A stretch of DNA of 64,000 bases. Source: Trametes villosa (Eukaryota > Basidiomycota > Agaricomycetes > Polyporales > Polyporaceae). Under the pieces are notes generated by a model, which saw nothing but the letters and a program-made list of their open reading frames with translations, was not told the DNA's origin and ran no database searches. Location of the stretch: positions 7,960,001 through 8,024,000 of the forward strand of contig PUDQ02000001.1 in NCBI GenBank assembly GCA_002964805.2. The letters are read 5' to 3'. The translations under genes were made by a program, and so were the position numbers. This document shows, one piece after another, positions 34,942-45,335 of this stretch (its first letter is position 1; every line of letters starts with the position of its first letter).

Positions 34942-37137
34942 CTAATCGATCTCCCGACGCAGCCGGTCGCGCACCCGACAGAGAGCACGCCCGAGGTGGT
35001 TGTGGCCCTGGCCCGTCGGACCGTCGCCCCAGAACGCGTCGTTCGGATCCGCGTACACCAGGTCCCGGTCGCCCGTCTCGAACAGCAGCTGCAGCAGGCG
35101 CTCGTGCTGGATGAACTTGTGGTACAGCGCGTCCTCCACCTACAGTCACCGCCAAACCGCATCAGTACACACCTTTCTACATGACAATACCCGTGAAAGC
35201 GACTCACCAGCTGCACGAAGACCTCCTCCAAGTCGCCGCGCCAGCGGGAGCGGTTGTTCGCCGAGATCACCGCCGCCTCCTCCGTGGTCCCGCACCGGCG
35301 CACCTCCTCCGCGCTCTCGGGGTGCCCCGGCAGGAAGCGCAGCGCCTCGATGAGGTGCAGCACCGTCGGGTACGACTTGTTCCCGTAGTGCACCCGGTGC
35401 GGCGACGTGTGCAGCAGCCCGTGGTACCGCCCATTACGGTCGATCCGGATGGGCGGCGGGGGTGGCGGAGGGGGGGCGGGCTGCGGGGTCGGCATGCGCT
35501 GGGGGCCGGGCGACGGCGCGTACGCTTGTTGCTGTTGGTTTCCGGCGGGCACGAAGGCGGGCGAGACTGCTGGGGCGTTCCCGGGGACGTAGCCAGGCAT
35601 GACGGGGGGCACGACCGACGGCTGCCCGCCCCCACCCGCCATGAGCGTGCCAGTGCCACCGCCCACCGGTGTCGCCGCCATCTGCGCGCTGGGGTGGTGG
35701 TACGTCAGCGTCGTGCTCCCGTCCGGCATATGGTTGACCATCGGTAAGATCGTCACGGTCTGGCCGCCGACAAGGACCTGCTGGGGCACCCCGGCGGGGG
35801 GGCTGCCGTCCGAGAAGCTGCCGTCCCCGTCCTCCCTGCGCGACGTGTGCAGGCGCGCGCTGAGCGAGCGGAAGAGGCCCTTGCGCTTCTTCGACTCCTT
35901 GCTCGAGCGCGTGCCCTGGTTCGCGCCCGGCTGGTGCGGGCCCGGGTGCGGCACGAGCGGGACGGGGATCGCGCCGATGGTCGTGACCGCGGGCGCGTGC
36001 GACAGCTTCGCCTTGATCTCGTCCGCGTTCACGGGCTTGCGCAGCTCGCGGAGCAGGTGCGAGTACGGCGAGTGCTGGAAAATGTCGCGCGGCGGCGCGG
36101 GCAGCGGGTTGTGGTTGTAGCGGATCGGCGACATCCGCCGCGGGCGGTATACTGGGGAGGGCTCGCGGCGCGGCGGCTCCCCTGGCTGGTAGATCGGCGC
36201 GCCCTGCGGCGGGAACTGAGGAAATGGCGGCTGCTGCTGCCCGAACACGGTGCCAGGCGGGGGGATGACGGGCTGGTCGGGACCCGGGGGATATATGGGA
36301 CCATCGGTGCCGTAGGGGAATATGGGAGGCGGCGGGACGTTCCCGAACGCCGGGGAAGACTCCGCCCTGCGGTGCCGGTCGCGTCGCAGCGCAGGGGCTG
36401 GGGTGCCCCGCCTGTCGCGATGGTTATCGAAGGGACCGTACTGGCCAGGTGCAAGCGGCGGCTGAAGTCGCTGACGCGTCTGGGGTGTGAGCTCGTCATC
36501 GTCGTTGTAATCTTCAGAGTCGGACGAGTCTAGCGGGTACGAGCCGTTAGGGTGGTATGGCGTTCCTGCCCTGCCGTGGAAGGAGGCCGGCATGGGAGGG
36601 ATGACCGGTGCTTCTGGGTTTTGGCCTTGACCGGGGATGACTGGTTCGGGCATTCCCATGCGCGGGGTAGGGGCCTGTCCGGGAGCGCCCATGCCCATGT
36701 TCATCGGAGGAGCAGGAAAAGGATTTCCAGCCGTAGGAACCGCGCCGGACATGGGCACTGGAGGGATCACTGGATTCGTTCCGAGGTGCATCTGAGGTTG
36801 AGGGAATACCAGAGGCTGCCCGGGTTGGCCAGCCATGTACTGTGCTTCTGCGTACATCGCAACAGAGAGGGTGTAGGTAAAGGGTGTTCATTGCGGGGTA
36901 GGGGTAAGACGCACGAGGAAAGTAACCTTGTTGTGGCATATTGGCAAATGGAGAGCCAAAACCCTGCGCGCGCAGCTGCTCCTCCTTCATGCGGTCCTCA
37001 TCATAGGGATCCTCTCCCTCTCCATAAAACCGGCGTCGACGGCCTGTAGACCGAGCCCCTTTTGAGTACGAGCGTTCTTGAGGGTATCGCGATCCTGAGT
37101 ATGCGCTTCCAGACGGGCGGCTAGGGTTGTTGCCCAT
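34942..37137 (-). CDS. NADAR-domain protein with long disordered N-terminus
   Basis: Three exons (36927-37137, 35208-36847, 34942-35139) give 2049 nt, 682 residues. Residues ~1-520 are Pro/Gly/Gln-rich and disordered. The last ~150 residues form a NADAR (YbiA-like, DUF1768) domain: YHGLLHTSPHRVHYGNKSYP, TVLHLIEALRFLPGHPE, DALYHKFIQHERLLQLLFET and FWGDGPTGQGHNHLGRALCRVR. The GxGxNxLGRxL ending and the conserved W and D/E residues are present. NADAR proteins are N-glycosidases: YbiA acts on riboflavin precursors and some members remove ADP-ribose from guanine in DNA. The substrate of the large fungal proteins is unknown. A Pro-rich run (nine P) stands just before the domain. Confidence 0.85.
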
Positions 37138-37397
37138 GAGATGCTAGCGTGTGCAAAATGAGAGACAGAAGGTATCGCAGATGAGATGAAGAGATGGAAA
37201 AGGTATCAGCGAGAGGAAGAGGCACGAGGAAGGCTCATGGGGGACGGCCGTGGGTGGGAGGACTGAACCCGCGATTGCCACCGCGTCCACGATCGGAGAG
37301 GCGAAACGAAACCGCGAGGCAGGCCACGTGGCCCACAGTCACGAGGGCGCGACGCGCCGCGTTCGCTAGGAGCGCGTTCTCCTCGCAGGATACACTA

Positions 37398-38130
37398 CTA
37401 GGTCCTTGCGGCCTGGGTATATCTTTCTGACTTCGGAGAGCTGCGGTAGCTCACAATGATTCTGTCGCATACAGACAAGCTTAAGAAGAACATGTACTCA
37501 CGTCTATCCATTCTACACAAGCTGCTTCGTTCATCGGGATGAGCTGAAGCAGGGAGCTGCCGCACAATCTGTGGAACGAAGACAGTGCGGCGGTAGTCGA
37601 TACTTGACACCAGTAGTCTCATTGGTTTGGAGCGCAGAGGGGAGGTCGAGGTCGGACAGAGCCCGAAAACAACGAACGACGTGGGCCTTATATGTAGATC
37701 TGTCCCGCCGGGTCCGACGTTGGGTGATTGCGTCATGTTGACAGGCTCTCTCCTAGCCAAGAGCGGATATGTTGGCGCAGGAATATATCCTACAGTTCGC
37801 CGCCACACCGGCTGAGACGTGATCGAGCACAGTGGCGGTCGAGAGGGGTTCCCGATGAAGCTAAGCACTTGCCGGGGCTCCTTGAACTCGTACCACCACC
37901 ACGAACGCCGTTCCCACGCTCCCCCAAGCGTGCGGAAGGCGACTGAACACACACAATGGTAATGAAAACGTCCCTCTGTGAGCACGATACGATGGATGCC
38001 CTCTGGAGAGGACGCGGCCCTCGATGCACCAAGGGCGCGCAACCCCGTTGCTCACCGTGAACAGCACATGGCCTGCCGTAAGGGCGACCGTACCGTAAGA
38101 GCACCAGTAAGGATGGATACCCGCTGTCAT
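37398..38130 (-). CDS. Possible unknown gene (low confidence)
   Basis: An ATG at 38130 opens MTAGIHPYWCSYGTVALTAG. A good GT-AG intron (about 54 nt; donor just after LFT) would join it to an open frame of over 200 codons beginning EGIHRIVLTEGRFHYHC and containing RRSWWWYEFKEP. No family is recognised. The frame is long for random sequence, but its 3' part (from about 37700 down) looks less protein-like. It may be a decayed gene. Confidence 0.25.
37858..37873. repeat. 16-bp direct repeat, left copy
   Basis: AAGCTAAGCACTTGCC here is identical to 50706-50721, which starts in the A-tract at the LINE 3' end. It may be the left target-site duplication of a larger insertion. Confidence 0.5.
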
Positions 38131-38538
38131 GTCGCTGCGGACGTAAGACGTTGAGCCTGACCTGATCTTGCCCGGGTCGTCCTGCGCACCGCACTACCTA
38201 GCGCGACGCAGTCGATGAACCGACGGGCAGCTTAGCCAAACCTGCCCGGAGCGAGGCCATGCCTAGAGGAGTCCGCCTACGATGGCACGCCGACGATGGC
38301 GAGCTCGGGGCACCAATCTCACGCCAAATGCGGCTGTAAGATGAGCCGAGCGAAGCTCGACGTCAACGTCAACGACGCTGTATCCCACGACTAAGGCTAG
38401 CGGAAGCATCAGCCTGCGACAGGTGTTGAGCAGGGAACACGAAGATGCTCGCAATCGTGGCCAAACAGAACTCTGAATAAGAAGGGGCTCCGAGAGCGTG
38501 CCACTCATACCCAAGCCGCCCTCACCCCTTGCCCCCCA

Positions 38539-39054
38539 ATGTACGAAGACATCCTCCTCTATGCAAAGAAACGTGGCGCCGTACCCCGGCTCCTGGACTA
38601 CGACGGGCGTATCCCCGGAGAATCTCATTACTACGATCTCACCTACGTCCCCGCCACTCCCCTGCGCATCGGGATGGTCATCCGGATCCATGAGATTGAA
38701 GACCGTGGTTTCCGCGCCTCTGTTCGCGATAGGGCCGGGCCATACACTGCCAAGTCGACCGGAATAGTCGGCACGATCAGAGGCGTCCGCGCCATGGAGA
38801 AGAACATCACGGAGTTCGTAGTCGAGCATCAGGACGACCGGGACGCAGGATGGGTTAAGAACGCGTACCTTGCGGTTGCACACGTCCAAGGCGTTACGGT
38901 CGACCTGCCGATGTGGCTCCGTATCGCGCGCTGGGCCCTCCTCCCGTACCTCGCCGAGGCCCGCACCATCTACATCGAAGACAATCCCGAGATCGTGGAC
39001 AACGTCCGGGTGTGGAGGTCGGACGAGCCTGACCCGGTCATGAGATGGGACTAG
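38539..39054 (+). CDS. Small unknown protein A (paralog of 40017-40511), 171 residues
   Basis: An intronless frame starts MYEDILLYAKKRGAVPRLLD and ends VMRWD. I do not recognise it. It is clearly related to the protein at 40017-40511: IVGTIRGVRAMEKNITEFVV aligns with IEGPIVGIKSMELAVTEFIV; AYLAVAHVQGVTVDLPMWLR aligns with AYLSVQHLPGVTVHLGLWRS; LRIGMVIRIH aligns with IYIGLRVRVH. Composition suggests an alpha/beta fold with alternating strands. There is no signal peptide or membrane helix. It lies on the same strand as its paralog and the LINE, upstream of both. Conserved protein similarity but diverged DNA between the copies supports selection at the protein level. Confidence 0.7.
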   Translation: MYEDILLYAKKRGAVPRLLDYDGRIPGESHYYDLTYVPATPLRIGMVIRIHEIEDRGFRASVRDRAGPYTAKSTGIVGTIRGVRAMEKNITEFVVEHQDDRDAGWVKNAYLAVAHVQGVTVDLPMWLRIARWALLPYLAEARTIYIEDNPEIVDNVRVWRSDEPDPVMRWD

Positions 39055-40016
39055 ACTTGGTAAAGTACACCCTACATACCCCGGAAAGGCATCCCTAACG
39101 ACCTTCACATGCGATAGTCGAGCAGGATCCAACGCCATGAGCACACCCTGAGTTATCTGAGCATCTGTGTACCACATCTTGATCCCGAATATACATTGCG
39201 TCGACAAGCACACCACTGTATGCAAATAGCATACTAGAAGCACGCCTTGCTGTGCCTTCCGAGCCTGACCCAGTCTGATCTGAAAGGAGTATAGCTATTA
39301 CATATCAGATGGGCTGCACTCATAGACGGACCCACGGATCGCAAACGAGCCCGTCAGTGGCCGCGTGGATGAAGCTCGTTAAGCATGGGCCTCTGGACGT
39401 GGCTGCCCGGAGTGAAACAGCCCGTAAGCCTGGGTCGGAACTGGCTACTGAGTATCCCAGGCCGCGGGGCCTCTGAGTGATGAGATAACAGAGCCGGCGC
39501 GGGAACGCACTGGCAGCGACCAATCCTTATAATGTAAGCCATGGCTCTGCTCCGATCACATCAGCGCGCAGCACACTTCGAAGTGCGATGGCAACGAGAC
39601 ACCCTGCGTCAGACTAAGCGCAAATCGGCGTTCGTTTGAGAGCGTCCGTATATAACGCGAGCGTCCGCAGGCGGCGACGAGCGTCCGCAGGCGGCGACGA
39701 GCGTCCACCAGACCTGCAACCCCCATAAATGAGCAACACTGAGCAAGAGGCACACCCTGAGCTGCCCAGTAGGGAGTCTAGGCATGCCCTGTGACCTAAC
39801 TGGCCTAACTATGAACTGCATACCACACTTCTCCCATGAATGCAAACCTCCTTAAAGCAAGACACTTTATTAGCTGTAGGCCACAAGCCCATGTAAGAAG
39901 ATACAAAGCGAACAGCTCGCCCTCCTGAAGCTATTTAAACAAGGAGCGTGCGCACGCCGCTTTATCTTCTCCCCCCAAATCACCTGGACTTCCTCTGCAC
40001 ATCTCATACCTTCAGT
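39055..40016. other. Gap between the two small paralogs
   Basis: No gene seen. It contains a 20-bp tandem repeat (39661-39700) and, at about 39931-39938, a TATTTAAA sequence some 80 bp upstream of the second paralog, a plausible TATA element. Confidence 0.5.
39661..39700. repeat. Perfect 20-bp tandem repeat (two units)
   Basis: The unit GCGTCCGCAGGCGGCGACGA occurs at 39661-39680 and 39681-39700. Partial copies flank it: GCGTCCGTA at about 39642 and GCGTCCACC at 39701. Confidence 0.85.
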
Positions 40017-40511
40017 ATGCACACCATCACTGTACACGCCAAGCTGCGTGGAAGAGCACCGTCAAACCTTCCCCGAGCCTCCCGCATTCTGGAGATAGCT
40101 CACCTCGACGTCGCTATTCCCCCCACCGCGCCGATCTACATTGGCCTGCGTGTACGGGTGCATGTGCTGAAGAAGAGGAGCCTCGTGAATGATGAGCAAG
40201 AATACCACGAACCACCGACGACATACCTATCCACGCTGTATGGCATCGAGGGTCCCATTGTCGGTATCAAATCTATGGAGCTGGCGGTCACCGAGTTCAT
40301 CGTCAGGAACGAAGAAGAAACGTCCCTCGTTGAACACGCCTACCTAAGCGTACAGCACCTCCCCGGTGTGACAGTGCACCTTGGACTGTGGCGCTCCGCC
40401 CTTCGCACCCTCCTTATCCCCCTCCTCGAGCACACGCGGCATGTCCCGCTCGACGTAGAGGCCATCGTGGTCACCGAAGGAGACGGGGAGGTGCTGGACA
40501 GGCGGGAGTAG
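40017..40511 (+). CDS. Small unknown protein B (paralog of 38539-39054), 164 residues
   Basis: An intronless frame from the ATG at 40017 (MHTITVHAKLRGRAPSNLPR) to DGEVLDRRE. It aligns with protein A over most of its length; the shared core is H/YAKxRGxxP, IGxxxRxH, the IxGxxxGxxxMExxxTEFxV block and AYLxVxHxxGVTVxLxxWRxAxxxLLxPxLxxxR. The insert VLKKRSLVNDEQEYHEPPTT is longer than in A. The protein is soluble in appearance, with no cofactor motif I can name. A TATTTAAA element lies about 80 bp upstream and a pyrimidine-rich stretch just before the start, so it looks like an ordinary RNA polymerase II gene rather than a relic. Confidence 0.7.
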   Translation: MHTITVHAKLRGRAPSNLPRASRILEIAHLDVAIPPTAPIYIGLRVRVHVLKKRSLVNDEQEYHEPPTTYLSTLYGIEGPIVGIKSMELAVTEFIVRNEEETSLVEHAYLSVQHLPGVTVHLGLWRSALRTLLIPLLEHTRHVPLDVEAIVVTEGDGEVLDRRE

Positions 40512-41667
40512 GCGAGGATGCCCTGTACCATTGAGCACTGGAGAATAGCACAGGGATGGGAGGTCGGTGAGAGCAGGGAGAAAGCTGAGCCAGGAGAAGA
40601 AACAATATCCTACATTTTCCCCCCTCCCTCACTTCCTACTCTCCCGCGCGCACGCCGAGGCGGAGGTGACCTCCTGAAATCTGATGTGTTTAAACCACGG
40701 CCCGACGTGTGTGAGACAGCCCGGGCGGATCAGTAACACAGCCCGTGCTCTTCCGTGCAAGAACGTACCATGTGAACGCGGCGGCGGGTCCCCGAATCCC
40801 GGGCGATCTATGCGAACAATGCGTTGTCAGTACTGGCACGTAACCTCAGCCGACTGTTTGTAACGACCAGGCCCTACCCACCTGGGGCTCCGCGGGCGAG
40901 ATGGCATGCCCCGGCGGCCGCGTCTACACATTCCCCGGCGAGATGGCGTGCAATGTACTGAGCATTTGCTGTGCCCAATAAAACACTGCATACACCCGCA
41001 AGTGTGATCGGATGCCGAATTGCAACGACCGCCGATCCCCTATATGTGGTACGGAAGTGTAGCATCAGTAATAAAACCCGTAAGATGATGATGCACCTAC
41101 TGAGTTTTAACGGAGGCGACCCCACCGAGCGAGTGCTCACCTTGAGTTGGCGGTGAAATCAGGATGCGCGGCTCCGATCTGACCGGGATCACTCAGGAAC
41201 CGTTTGGATGGCGAGTACCTGAGTCTAGGCCTGACGACGGAGCGAAGGCGCTCGCGACCGATGTCGCAGGCGTGGAGAAGACGGGAACGGCCGCGCCGGC
41301 CGCCAGGCCGGCCGATTGCCCTAAAATGAGCAGAATGGTGCGTGCGCACGTGGAGCTGCTGTCCAAGCGCTGGAACTGCGTAAGTCACGAGCGTGAGAGC
41401 GCGTACTGCCGCCTGCCCCTCCCGTTTGAGTACTCGACGTGCTGGACACAGATGAGCTGCTCTGTGTCTGCTACTCTTGGCGAGCGCCCCCCGACGCCCT
41501 CCGGGCGCAGGCATGGTGAGGGGAACCGAGCGGCGGGCGCGGGAACGTTGCTGCAGGCCTAAGAGGTGAAGGGGCCAGCGAGCATCCCCCTGCCCCCCTC
41601 CCCCCACCGCGGCACCTGGCTCTCCTTCCCCTCCTGCTGCTCTCCCCGCCCTAAACTCGCGGCCGAC
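40512..41667. other. Gap upstream of LINE ORF1 (probable 5' UTR of the element)
   Basis: No coding frame recognised. A strong hairpin (GCCGGCC, loop GCCA, GGCCGGC) lies near 41295-41312. A pyrimidine-rich tract at about 41580-41640 precedes ORF1. The left end of the LINE could not be fixed here. Confidence 0.4.
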
Positions 41668-44600
41668 ATGCACGACGAGGCTCAACTGCCGCCCTCTCCC
41701 TTCGCTCATGAATTCTCGGCCAACGCTTTCGGCGAAGCGTCCTTCACGGACATCGCGGCGGCTAGCGAGGGTGCGCTAGGTGTGGGGACGGATGGACAGG
41801 CTAGCAACGAGAGTGGTGCCTGGACCTTGAGTACAAGCGACTCAGTGAGCCTGAACGTGAAGCACGCGGGGCGGGGAGTTAGCCTCTAACTGTTCTGCGC
41901 GCTGCAGGACGTCAACTCCCCCTTCCTCGTGAACGCACACCCCGCGACGTCTCCTTTTGGACCCGACCCGTCGACGCCGACGCCGGCCAGCTGCACGCAT
42001 GGCCGCTATGTCCTTGGGCACCAGACAGCCCCGCCGGCCCTCGCCGCTCACGCGGAGGCATCGAGAGCCATGAGCAATGAGGACTGGATCGATAAGTACG
42101 TACTTGGCCACACGTCCCGCCCAGTGTCCCCCATGAACCCACCACATCTAAGTGTCGAAGTCCGCGTCGTCCGCTCAAACGAGAACACACCGACGCAGGC
42201 TCCGCGGATCCCGAAGCGCAGGCGCACTGGCTCGACCTCGCCGGTACCAGCTGTGCCGGCGCCGGCTGCACAGGACGTGCTCGCGGCTGCTGCGACCGCG
42301 CACCTCCCTCCCCAGGGTCCCCATGCCCTCCCTCCGATGCCGCAGCTGCCTGCCCCGGCTCTCGTCGCAAGCCACGCCGTGCTGCCGAACCACCGCGTAG
42401 ACGATGTCGCTGCGAACTCAGCCGCGCCTCCCGCCCCAGCCCCGGCGGGCGACACTCTCGCCGCCGTCGCCGAGGCTGCGCTCGACGAGTGCCCCCTCCC
42501 CGCGGCTCTCGACAGCCCGGAGCGCAAGGGACGGCTGTACAAGTACCTCAAGCGCAAAGCACGGTCTTTCGCTGCGGCCGTACTCGCTGGACTCCCTGAA
42601 CCGCGGGCCACGCCGTCGCCTGAGCCGGTGGTCACCTGGACTGATCTGCACGCTCAGTCGCGAGTGGTACCCGACCCCCCGCTTGCTCCAAGCGCTCCGT
42701 ACCTTGCCCAGCCGGCTCCCGCCCACCCGTACCCGCACGTCGCGCACCTTGCGGCGCCGATTGCACACGCGCCGCCCCAGGCAGGAAACGCCCTCGCGCA
42801 TTTTGAGATCGTCCAGCCCGCTGGCGACGCCGGGCACTCGCGGAACGACCAGCCGGCCCTTCGGGCCGTGATGCTGTACCCGACGACAGCACTCGACTCT
42901 GTCACGTACCCCGTCCCCGGCACGCAACTGGCTGGGGCGGAGCGGATGGACATCGACCCGCCGCCGTACGCGTTTGCCACAGCCCCGCGCACGCACCATG
43001 CGAGCGATCTCGATACTCTCGCTGGCTTCGCGCCGCTATCCCGCTCCCTCAGCACGAGCATCCACGCCACCGGCGGCACGTCCACTGTCCAGCATGTGCG
43101 CGGCGAGCAGTTCGGGCACACCGTCGCGCCTGAAGGGCCGGGCGGGAGCCGCGCGCAGAACGGCACCGATGAGGAAGACGTCTCCATCCATCGCTTCACG
43201 TGGGACGCTGGCTTCGGCGTTATTGAAGTCTTGCGCCCTCCGAAGGACGGCTTCCCGCGCAAGCATATGCGAGACCCGAACGATCTCGTGCGCGACATCT
43301 TGAAAACCACCGTTGCGTACTGGAAGACTCTGCCGCCGGGAACTTACTGCGGCATCGAAATTGATAGCCTGAACGACCTCGCGAACGCTGCCCAGTCCCA
43401 GATGGCCATAAACGCTCTCGCGAGGACCCTTGCGGCGCTCCTCGGCACTGCGAACTTCACCATCGTCGCACCGAACCTCCCCGCCCTCGGCGAGCATGAG
43501 CGGGACCACCCCGGCCTCTTCTTCGTCTATAACCTCGCGCCGGTGCTCACGGCGATCCTTCTTGAGAACCGAGTATGGTCAACCAACTGGATGACGCTCT
43601 ACCCGCACGGCGAGCTGACGGGCGCGACCCGGTTCGTCGGTATCTTCGGCGGGCTCCCGTCTCCGGACATGGGCAAGGCCAAGAAGCTCCTGCGCGAGAT
43701 CTTGAGCATGCCTGCAAACCTGCGGAAGATGATCGACGTCATCCTCGACGACCCGGATCGCAAGCGCGGCACCAGGGAGGAGGCTACGACGGCCGCCCAC
43801 GCGCTGATCGCGAAGATCGACGTCAAGGTCCGTGTCAGGACGGTCCAGAAGGGCGCGCGGCTCGTGACTGCGGCACTCTACTGTAACCCGCCGACCTCCG
43901 TCGCTGGGGACTGGGTGGAGTGGCGCAATAAGGTCATGCTGACTGTCCTCCCCGCACCAAACGACGGCACGATCAGAGCCCTCCCGCCGCTCCGCTGCTC
44001 GGGCTGCCACGCCGCGGACCACGTCCGCTCCGACTGCCCCTTCCGCCGCCTCCCGGGCTGGTTCCACGATCTGAAGCTGAACATCACCGACAACACCTGG
44101 ACGTCGGAGGGCGGCGGCGGAGTGAGCCAGAGCCTCGTGACGCGCCAGCCCGCCCCCGCCGCACCGCAGCTCGCGCCGTGGGCAGCTGCGCCTGCCCCTT
44201 TGACTGCGTCGTCGTCGCACATCCCCCAAGCGACGTACGCCCCGGCGGCTGGCGTCCAGTGGCAGCCGGCGACCGCCGCGGTTGGTGCTGCCGCCGCGCA
44301 CGTCGCTCCAACGGCCCACCACTACCAGGCCTCCTCGACTGCGTCGTCGTCGCGCATCCCCCAAGCGACGTACGCCCCGGCGGCCAGTGTCCCGTGGCAG
44401 GCGGTGACTACCGCGGTCGGTGCTACCGCTGCACACGTCGCTCCGGCGGCCCACCACTACCAACCGACCCAGCCTCACCGCCAGACCTTCCAGTACCAAA
44501 CGGACTCTGCTCACGCCCCCGTTGCCCCCCATTCCGCGCTTCCCGCCCTGACGCCTGGCGTATGGCTGAACCCCTCGGCGGGCGCGTCGACGTCGCAGCA

Positions 44601-44688
44601 GAAGGGCAAGGCTCCTGCGCGGGGAGATAGGCCTCGTAAGAACAAGAACTCGGGCTTTGTCAGTTTCCCGCCGCTTGAGCAGCCGTAG
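41668..44688 (+). CDS. LINE ORF1 (gag-like nucleic-acid-binding protein)
   Basis: Read with one 63-nt GT-AG intron (41845-41907), the frame runs from MHDEAQLPPSPFAHEFSANA to the stop at 44688, 985 residues. Without that intron the frame is cut by a stop at 41887, and the first ATG after it is at 42070 (MSNEDWIDKYVLG). The middle holds a folded region (VEVLRPPKDGFPRKHMRDPN-like, 43200-43960). A zinc knuckle follows: C-x2-C-x4-H-x4-C (CSGCHAADHVRSDC) near 44000. The C-terminal part is Ala/Pro-rich with a 45-residue tandem duplication. ORF1 proteins coat the LINE RNA. An intron is odd in an element that copies itself through RNA. Confidence 0.8.
44203..44466 (+). repeat. 135-bp tandem duplication inside ORF1
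   Basis: Two copies of a 45-codon unit start at 44203 and 44338. Both contain IPQATYAPAA and AHHYQ; the copies differ at many third positions and several residues, so the duplication is not recent. Confidence 0.85.
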
Positions 44689-45335
44689 GATCGCCCTGCG
44701 CCTGATTTCTTTGCCTGTTGCGAAGCCTCTTGAGTACATATTGTCTTGCTGTGTTGCAAAGTACACCGCCCCGCGCCCGCCTCAGAACAACACCCTCTTG
44801 ATACGAGCTAACTAATATATGACTATGTCCATATCCCCTGGCCCTGCCCCGACATGATTGGCCCCTGGCGATGAGGAGTGCGCCCTCCTCGATGCCCGCC
44901 TCGGCAGACCTATGCGCCACGACGCACGGTATGAAGCCTGCGCTTGAGACCACTCCGCTCCCCGCCCCCGCCCCTTGGGCCGGCTGCTCTCCGGTGAGAC
45001 TCGTACACCCTCGGTGCGCGTGGCCTGATCAACCACCCGTACTGGCGAGTCGACTGGCGCAACAGCGTGAGCAGGAGGATAACCGCACCTCCTTGCCGCT
45101 GAAGCGAAAATCCCCCGCGCCCGTGCCCACATTTACTGACTCTCTGGAGTACAGGAAAGCCGGGAGCGATCCCCCACACCTATGCGGCGACCTATTTAGG
45201 TCCCGGCGTGCCGCGCTGAGAAGCTCAAGCCAGGGAAAGCTCTTGTGATGCGGCACCTGCTGACTTTCCCGATGTGCATAGCCGACCGCGGCGGTCGGTA
45301 TATACCGCCTTACCACGCGTTATGGCTGCACACGC
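44689..45335 (+). other. Spacer between LINE ORF1 and ORF2
   Basis: About 650 bp with stops in all plus frames. No start codon in the ORF2 N-terminal frame is evident; the frame opens with GTG at 45336. Confidence 0.5.

Larger units (their letters stand above)
37138..38538. other. Accessory intergenic region before the small paralog pair
   Basis: No confident gene. It contains a long minus-strand open frame (see separate entry) and one copy of a 16-bp repeat that recurs at the LINE 3' end. Confidence 0.4.

Noticed and set aside
37260..37320. tRNA-like T arm near GAACCCGCG
   Set aside because: Stems do not pair and no acceptor or anticodon arm can be drawn.
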